Origin: 13-2-20CM-68-14 sp035640035
GTDB lineage: Bacteria; Actinomycetota; Thermoleophilia; Gaiellales; Gaiellaceae
NCBI GenBank assembly: GCA_035640035.1
Contig: DASQWX010000139.1
Coordinates: 1-19,394, forward strand
Length of the DNA stretch: 19,394 nt
Direction of reading: 5' to 3'
The notes beneath the pieces were generated by a model that saw only the letters and a list, made by a program, of their open reading frames with translations, made no database searches and was not told the DNA's origin. Positions within the stretch are counted from its first letter, which is position 1. Every line of letters starts with the position of its first letter. Of this stretch, positions 15,036 through 19,394 are shown one piece after another. Both the position numbers and the translations under genes were made by a program.

Positions 15036-15977
15036 CTAGACCTCCGCCGCGAGGGCGCTCAGCACGTCGTGCATCACCGTCGGCGCGCTGTTCTCGAACC
15101 GGAAGTCGAACTCCGCGAAGCCGGCAACGCCGCTGCGTGAACGCTCCTGGACGTAGGTGGCCCGCCACGCGTTCACCCGCGGGCGCGGCCAGCGGTGAAT
15201 GTTGCCTCCGAGACTCGGGGCGAGGTGATAGCCCGGCGTCATGCCCGGGACGTAGCGTCGCGCGAGCGACCGGCGCACCGGGCCGCCAGCCGCGAGCGAG
15301 CGTTGCCCTGAGGCGTACGCGCGGGCGACCGCGCGCGGGTCGCCGTCGAACGGCGCGTACTCCTCGCCGACAAACGCGAGCGCCGCACTGCTGAGCGTTC
15401 GCCAGAAGGTCGTCAGCTCGGGGGTGATCGGCAGGCGGGCAATCGGAAGCGCCGAGTGTGCGACCCAGACGAAGCCCCGCAGCGATCCGTCGCCGAGGAC
15501 CGGCCGGCCGAGGAGAAGGCCCCGCAGGACACCGCGCGTAAACTCGCGGAGCGGGCGTGCCGCCGAGGACGCCGTGCTCGGAACGAGCTCGTCGAACTGC
15601 CAGGAGTCGACCTGCGCTCCGGCATCGCCGGCAGCGCGGATCGCGTCGCGGTACCGGGCGCCGAGCTCGACGCCCCAGGAGACCCGCGCCGAGGTCGAGC
15701 CCAGCCGGCTCAGAGGCGGCACCTGCCCCGAGAGGCGCTTCGGAACCAGCGGGTCCAGCTCGGGCGGCAGGTGGCGCTGCTTCCGGTAGTACTCCTCGTT
15801 GAGCGCGAACATCGGCGCGTAGCGGCCGTTCGAGAGCTCGGCGACCTGCCGCGCGACGGAGACGTTCGGGCCGTAGCTGCCGAAGTAGACGTGAACGCCG
15901 TCGCGCAGGCGCGCGCGCCGGACCTGGGCGAGCAGGTTCGGAACGTCCTTCGGCTCGAAGTAGGAGAGAAGGAGCAG
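15036..15977 (-). CDS. Unrecognised protein, 5' end without ATG/GTG/TTG (CTG start or truncated gene)
   Basis: I do not recognise a family. The first standard start is ATG at 15812 (258 aa), but coding-like sequence continues upstream: SYFEPKDVPNLLAQVRRAR and DGVHVYFGSYGPNVSVA precede it in frame. The frame stays open to a stop at 16026-16028, with no ATG, GTG or TTG in that stretch. A CTG at 15977, 7 nt past the ftsZ stop, would give 313 aa starting LLLLSYFEPKD. Segments such as VDSWQFDEL, GFVWVAHSA and SWGVELGARY alternate like the strands of a TIM-barrel hydrolase, which is only an impression. Options are a non-standard start, loss of an N-terminal signal peptide by deletion at the ftsZ junction, or a sequencing error. 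It follows ftsZ on the same strand. Confidence 0.65.
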   Translation of the reverse strand: MLLLSYFEPKDVPNLLAQVRRARLRDGVHVYFGSYGPNVSVARQVAELSNGRYAPMFALNEEYYRKQRHLPPELDPLVPKRLSGQVPPLSRLGSTSARVSWGVELGARYRDAIRAAGDAGAQVDSWQFDELVPSTASSAARPLREFTRGVLRGLLLGRPVLGDGSLRGFVWVAHSALPIARLPITPELTTFWRTLSSAALAFVGEEYAPFDGDPRAVARAYASGQRSLAAGGPVRRSLARRYVPGMTPGYHLAPSLGGNIHRWPRPRVNAWRATYVQERSRSGVAGFAEFDFRFENSAPTVMHDVLSALAAEV

Positions 15978-15984
15978 GCCTGCG

Positions 15985-17325
15985 CTAAGTCTGAAGGAAG
16001 CTGGGAGGCTCCAGCGCGTCCTCGGTCAGCGGCCGTTCGCCGAAGACGCGCTGCCGCGCTGCCTGCATCCCGAACCCCGTCGCGATCACGGTCACCCAGA
16101 TCTGACCCGTCAGCCGATCGTCGACGGTCGCGCCGAAGATGATGTTGGTGTCGTCGGTGGACGCCGACCGGATTACCTCGGCCGCTTCGTTGACCTCGTA
16201 GAGCGAGAGGTCGTCTCCGCCGGCGATCGAAAGCAGGATTCCCCGCGCGCCGAGCACCTGCTGGTCGATCAACGGCGAGCGAAGGGCTCGCTCGGCGGCT
16301 TCCCGGGCCCGGTTCTCGCTGGTCGAGAAGCCAATTCCCATCAGGGCCGTGCCGGCGTCCTTCATGATCGTCCGGACATCGGCGAAGTCGAGGTTGATCA
16401 GGCCCGGAAGGGTGATCAGGTCGCAGATGCCCTGGACGCCCTGGCGGAGGACGTCGTCGGCGATGCGGAAGGCATCCAGCATCGACGTGGACTTGTCCAG
16501 CACCTCGAGCAGTCGCTCATTCGGAATCACGATCACGGTGTCGCAGTTCCTGCGAAGCTCGTCGACGCCCTGCTCGGCCGTGCCGCGCCGGCGCGTCCCC
16601 TCGAATCGGAACGGCGTCGTCACGATCCCGACGGTCAGCGCGCCGAGCTCGCGCGCGATCCGAGCCACCACCGGTGCCGCACCGGAGCCGGTGCCACCGC
16701 CCTCACCGGCGGTGACGAAGACCATGTCGGAGCCGCGGAGCGCGTTCTTGATCTGGTCGTAGGCCTCTTCGGCCGCGCTTCGGCCGAGATCGGGATCGGC
16801 CCCGGAGCCGAGGCCCTCCGTGAGATCGCGCCCGATGTGGATCTTCAGGGGCGCGTCGCTCATCCGCAGCTGCTGGATGTCGGTGTTGACGGCGACGAAC
16901 TCGACCTGCGCGAGGCCGGCGTCGATCATCCGGTCGAGAGCGTTCAGCCCGGCTCCGCCGACGCCGACGACCTTGATCACGGCCAGGTAGGCAGCGGTGT
17001 CGCCGCGTGGGACGCGATGCAGCCGCGGCGCCTGCTCCGGCAAGGTCTGCAGCATCGGAGGCGGCTCGGGGACGGGCTCTAGGCGCACAGGCTCAGGCTC
17101 GGGCTCGGGCACCGGTTCCTGCTCGGGCACGGCCGCGATCACCGGCTCCTCACTCGGGCGAGCAAACTCGGGGACGTGCTCGACCGTCTCTTCCTGCGGC
17201 TCGACGGCCTCGGGCGGAGGCGCAGTCTCGGGCTCACGCTTCTCCGCTTGACGCTGCGCCGCCTCGGTGGCGCGGAACAGCTCTGCGAGTGGACCCTCAC
17301 GCATGCTCGCGCGGCGCCGAGCCAT
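15985..17325 (-). CDS. ftsZ: FtsZ-family tubulin homologue with long N-terminal tail
   Basis: GTPase forming cytoskeletal filaments; classical FtsZ builds the division ring. The 446 residues start with a ~110-residue charged, Pro/Glu-rich tail (runs such as PVPEPEPEPV, 71-80), likely disordered. The core begins at AVIKVVGVGGAG (115-126), with the tubulin signature GEGGGTGSGAAP (207-218; T to S at 214 compared with the common GGGTGTG), TPFRFEGTRR (237-246) and the synergy loop NLDFADV (311-317) with D313 and D316 in place of E. coli D209/D212, so GTP hydrolysis should work. It ends DALEPPSFLQT, like the C-terminal peptide that binds FtsA/SepF-type partners, after only about 15 linker residues. 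The ATG at 17325 has AAGGAGG six bases upstream and lies inside parA (29-bp overlap). It could be a paralogue or the main FtsZ; no dcw genes are nearby. Confidence 0.92.
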   Translation of the reverse strand: MARRRASMREGPLAELFRATEAAQRQAEKREPETAPPPEAVEPQEETVEHVPEFARPSEEPVIAAVPEQEPVPEPEPEPVRLEPVPEPPPMLQTLPEQAPRLHRVPRGDTAAYLAVIKVVGVGGAGLNALDRMIDAGLAQVEFVAVNTDIQQLRMSDAPLKIHIGRDLTEGLGSGADPDLGRSAAEEAYDQIKNALRGSDMVFVTAGEGGGTGSGAAPVVARIARELGALTVGIVTTPFRFEGTRRRGTAEQGVDELRRNCDTVIVIPNERLLEVLDKSTSMLDAFRIADDVLRQGVQGICDLITLPGLINLDFADVRTIMKDAGTALMGIGFSTSENRAREAAERALRSPLIDQQVLGARGILLSIAGGDDLSLYEVNEAAEVIRSASTDDTNIIFGATVDDRLTGQIWVTVIATGFGMQAARQRVFGERPLTEDALEPPSFLQT

Positions 17326-18067
17326 TGAGAACCTCCTTCGCGAGTTCGCGGTACGCCTCTGCGGCGGTACCGGTTGGGTCGTACTTGAGCACCGAGCTGC
17401 CCTTCACGGGCGCCTCGGCATAGCGAATCGTCTTCCGGATCCGCGTCCCGAAGACGAGGTCGCCGAAGTTCTCCTGCAGGATCTCGACCGCCTCGCGCGA
17501 GTGCAGCGTCCGGTTGTCGTACATCGTGGGCAGAATCCCCTGGATCCCCACCTCCGGGTTCAGGTTCTCGCGGATCATCGAAAGCGTGTTCTCGAGCTGG
17601 ACGAGCCCGCGCAGCGACAGGTACTCGCACTGGACGGGGACGATGACGCCGTCGGACGCGACAAGGGCGTTGATCGTCAGCAGGCCCAGGGACGGCGGCG
17701 TGTCGATCAGGACGTAGTTGTAGTTGTCCTTCACCGGCTCGAGCGCCTTCTCCAGCGCCCGCTCGCGCCCGATCATGCTCGAGAGCGCCAGCTCGGCACC
17801 GGCGAGATCGATCGACGAAACGGCCAGATCGACCTCAGTTTTATGGATCACTTCCGTGATCGGAACGCGGTGGACGAGCACGTCGAACATCGACCGCTCG
17901 ATCGAGTCCGGGTTCATGCCCTGGCTCATGGTCAGGTTGCCCTGCGGATCGAGGTCGACGAGGAGCACGCTCATGCCCGCCTCGGCAAACGCAACGCCGA
18001 GATTCAGCGTCGTCGTCGTCTTCGCGACGCCGCCTTTTTGGTTGGCGAAGGCGATGACCCTCCCCAC
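17297..18067 (-). CDS. parA: ParA/Soj-family ATPase
   Basis: Walker-type ATPase of the ParA/MinD superfamily that uses ATP-driven dimerisation on DNA or membrane to place cargo. From the GTG at 18067 (256 aa) it has the deviant Walker A KGGVAKTTTT with the signature Lys near the N-terminus, Walker A' LLVDLDPQGN, and Walker B VLIDTPPSLG. There is no N-terminal DNA-binding domain (Soj rather than plasmid-type) and no C-terminal MinD-like amphipathic helix is obvious. AAAGGAG (18073-18079) lies 5 nt before the GTG. An in-frame ATG at 18130 with AAAGGG four bases upstream would add 21 residues. No parB is present; the next gene, ftsZ, overlaps its 3' end by 29 bp. Chromosome segregation is the default guess, but FtsZ positioning (MipZ-like) fits the neighbour. 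Confidence 0.92.
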   Translation of the reverse strand: MGRVIAFANQKGGVAKTTTTLNLGVAFAEAGMSVLLVDLDPQGNLTMSQGMNPDSIERSMFDVLVHRVPITEVIHKTEVDLAVSSIDLAGAELALSSMIGRERALEKALEPVKDNYNYVLIDTPPSLGLLTINALVASDGVIVPVQCEYLSLRGLVQLENTLSMIRENLNPEVGIQGILPTMYDNRTLHSREAVEILQENFGDLVFGTRIRKTIRYAEAPVKGSSVLKYDPTGTAAEAYRELAKEVLNGSAPREHA

Positions 18068-18150
18068 CGTGACTCCTTTCGAAATGTCGTCCCGGTTTCC
18101 CGGTCGCGGAAGCAGGCGTGCCAGCCCCATCAGACCCTTTCTTTCGTGTG

Positions 18151-18177
18151 ATAGTAGCCGAACCCTTTATTGCACAA
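18151..18177 (-). promoter_or_regulatory. Putative parA promoter
   Basis: On the minus strand TTGTGC (18172-18177) and TACTAT (18151-18156) are separated by 15 bp, in the most A+T-rich part of the gap. The transcript would carry a ~77-nt leader before the GTG at 18067. The spacing is short for a vegetative promoter. Confidence 0.35.
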
Positions 18178-18179
18178 AA

Positions 18180-18289
18180 TGCAGGCGTTTTTGCACCTTC
18201 AGAGGATGCCGATTCCGTCAGCGGGGTTTAGCGGCCGCGCCGCGCATGTCGGCGCGGCCTTTTCGGCGGCATCGCAAGCGACGCCTCGG
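18180..18289. repeat. Hairpin-rich tandem unit, copy 1 (110 bp)
   Basis: Direct repeat of the next 111 bp, with four substitutions in the first ~30 bases and one missing T near the middle; the rest is identical. It contains three inverted repeats: 18193-18209 (5-bp arms), 18233-18259 (perfect 10-bp arms GGCCGCGCCG, 7-nt loop) followed by TTTT on the plus strand, and 18268-18285. In the first and third, plus-strand pairing has an A-C mismatch where the minus-strand RNA would have a G-U pair. It lies between the parA promoter and the cupin gene; no convincing coding frame. Confidence 0.85.
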
Positions 18290-18400
18290 TGCAGGCGTTC
18301 TCGCACCTTCAGACGGTGCCGATTCCGTCAGCGGGGTTTTAGCGGCCGCGCCGCGCATGTCGGCGCGGCCTTTTCGGCGGCATCGCAAGCGACGCCTCGG
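18290..18400. repeat. Hairpin-rich tandem unit, copy 2 (111 bp)
   Basis: Second copy of the same unit, head to tail. Inverted repeats at 18303-18319 (perfect GCACC/GGTGC), 18344-18370 (10-bp arms, then TTTT on the plus strand) and 18379-18396. Bases 18401-18413 resemble the first 13 bases of the unit, a possible remnant of a third copy abutting the cupin stop codon (18416-18418). Confidence 0.85.
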
Positions 18401-18415
18401 TCCAGCGGTTTTTCG

Positions 18416-19360
18416 CTATTCGGGCGGCTCTCCGTCCCAGTAATCCAGCCGCTCGACTCGCGTCATTACCCCGACGCCGCGGAAGTAGAGCTTGTCCGAG
18501 CGCGGGTAGTAGACGATGTCGTTTGGGTCGCGGGTGCCATAAGCGAGCATCGTGAGCCCACCGTCACCGGCGCGGAAGGAGTGTGCGACTCGGCTCGATG
18601 CGGGCCTCGCCACCACGTGTCCGGGTCGGACACGGTGCTCCTCCCCGCCCAGCACGCAGACTCCGTCGCCATCGAGGATCACGAACAGCTCCTCTTCGAC
18701 GGAATGGCAATGCGGGGGCGCACTCAGCATCCCGGGCGCGATCCAGTTGTAGTTGATTCCCGTGCGGACCGAGCCGGCGGCGACGCCGAGGTCACGGCCC
18801 TCGACGCTGACGTCGCCCCGGCCCCAGTGCTCCGGCTCGACCTCGTCGACGTTGACGATCCGTCCCGGCCGGGTGCTCGGCGCAGGTAGGTCGGGGTCCG
18901 GAAGCGCGCCTTCGAGCGCCCACTGGTGCCGGCCGTCGACGTCGACGATCGCGTGGGCGACTCGGATCGCGTCGAGCCGCGGGAAATGGGCGAATACCCA
19001 CTCGGGCCCCACGCCGAATGCGATGGCGTCGAGGCCGTCGTCGCCGGCGACAAGCGTGTGCGCCTCCTTGCCCACGAGGTGGACGAGGCAGTCGCCTGCT
19101 CGGACCTCGAATGTCTCGTCCGTCTCGGTCTCGTCCTCCCGCTGCCACGCGAGACCCGAGCCGCCGAGGATGAAGAAGATCTCCTCGTCGCTCTCCGAGT
19201 GAAGCGGCGTCGACCGCTTGCCGGGGTCGACACGAATTCGGTTTGCCCGAATGCGGACCGCTCCGGCTGGGCTCGAGAGGTCGGTCCAGTGGCTGCTGAT
19301 CGAGCCGGCCTCTCCGTGATCACTCTCGAGCTCGTCCCAGTGGACGATGTGCTCTGACAC
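18416..19360 (-). CDS. Two-domain cupin protein
   Basis: A 314-residue bicupin; such proteins are metal-dependent oxygenases, isomerases or sensors, and the substrate is not evident here. Cupin 1 has PLHSESDEEIFFILGGSG (53-69) with H54, E59/E60 and H101 but Ser at position 56 where the second His of the HxH motif is usual. Cupin 2 has a full set, PPHCHSVEEELFVILDGDG (215-233) with H217, H219, E223/E224, and H260 in RVAHSF, so it is the likelier metal site. The GTG at 19360 is 6 nt downstream of TAGAGT. The gene stands alone on the minus strand, its stop being 15 bp from the repeat array. Confidence 0.88.
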   Translation of the reverse strand: MSEHIVHWDELESDHGEAGSISSHWTDLSSPAGAVRIRANRIRVDPGKRSTPLHSESDEEIFFILGGSGLAWQREDETETDETFEVRAGDCLVHLVGKEAHTLVAGDDGLDAIAFGVGPEWVFAHFPRLDAIRVAHAIVDVDGRHQWALEGALPDPDLPAPSTRPGRIVNVDEVEPEHWGRGDVSVEGRDLGVAAGSVRTGINYNWIAPGMLSAPPHCHSVEEELFVILDGDGVCVLGGEEHRVRPGHVVARPASSRVAHSFRAGDGGLTMLAYGTRDPNDIVYYPRSDKLYFRGVGVMTRVERLDYWDGEPPE

Positions 19361-19366
19361 GCCGCG

Positions 19367-19372
19367 ACTCTA
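19367..19372 (-). promoter_or_regulatory. Putative -10 box (TAGAGT) of the cupin gene
   Basis: TAGAGT on the minus strand ends 6 nt before the GTG at 19360, with no Shine-Dalgarno between; a leaderless start is likely. The -35 region is partly beyond the window. Confidence 0.4.
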
Positions 19373-19394
19373 TGCCACGGGCGCGACACCGGCG

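Noticed and set aside
18180..18400. CRISPR array
   Set aside because: Only two contiguous ~110-bp units with no spacers and no cas genes.
18131..18415. Classical parS site near parA
   Set aside because: No match to the TGTTTCACGTGAAACA-type palindrome was seen in the gap or elsewhere near parA.
18170..18889. Long plus-strand ORF through the repeat array encoding a repeated peptide
   Set aside because: The peptide repeat only mirrors the DNA repeat, and the frame then runs antisense through the cupin gene; no ribosome-binding site.

Overview
The window is high-GC bacterial DNA (roughly 70% G+C by eye). It has tightly packed genes, GTG and TTG starts, four-base gene overlaps, and TAnnnT -10 boxes lying just upstream of start codons. 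Together with the protein styles (poxvirus-type topoisomerase IB, actinobacterial-type endonuclease III, ParA beside an FtsZ homologue) this suggests an actinobacterial-type chromosome, possibly Thermoleophilia or a relative. That placement is inference; there is no rRNA or other marker here. No tRNA, rRNA, CRISPR array, transposase or phage gene was found. Fifteen protein genes cover nearly everything.

Region 1 (15-8330, all minus strand) is a DNA-maintenance block. Read 5' to 3' it holds topoisomerase IB, a 65-residue zinc-ribbon protein with a basic AT-hook-like tail, AddB, AddA and endonuclease III. addB and addA overlap by four bases (ATGA), and addA probably overlaps nth. AddB and AddA should form the helicase-nuclease that resects double-strand breaks; both carry a RecB-type nuclease domain with iron-sulphur cysteines.

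Region 2 (8377-15031) is a mixed housekeeping block. It has an isocitrate/isopropylmalate-dehydrogenase-family enzyme (plus), then on the minus strand a macro-domain hydrolase, a stand-alone HD-GYP protein, a DedA membrane protein, a GNAT acetyltransferase and a gamma-glutamyltransferase without a signal peptide, then a large GT-C-like membrane protein (plus). A perfect 29-bp palindrome follows the gamma-glutamyltransferase stop codon.

Region 3 (15036-19360, all minus) reads from right to left: a two-domain cupin protein, two tandem copies of a ~110-bp hairpin-rich unit, a ParA/Soj ATPase, an unusual FtsZ homologue overlapping parA by 29 bases, and an unrecognised ORF that has no ATG, GTG or TTG at its 5' end. 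The FtsZ has a ~110-residue Pro/Glu-rich tail at its N-terminus and almost no C-terminal linker. No parB, min or dcw gene is nearby, so parA-ftsZ looks like a self-contained positioning/filament module.

The points most worth a second look are the parA-ftsZ pair, the repeat array ahead of it (its base-pairing asymmetry points to a minus-strand RNA), the recurring leaderless-promoter signature at seven genes, and the start-less ORF behind ftsZ.
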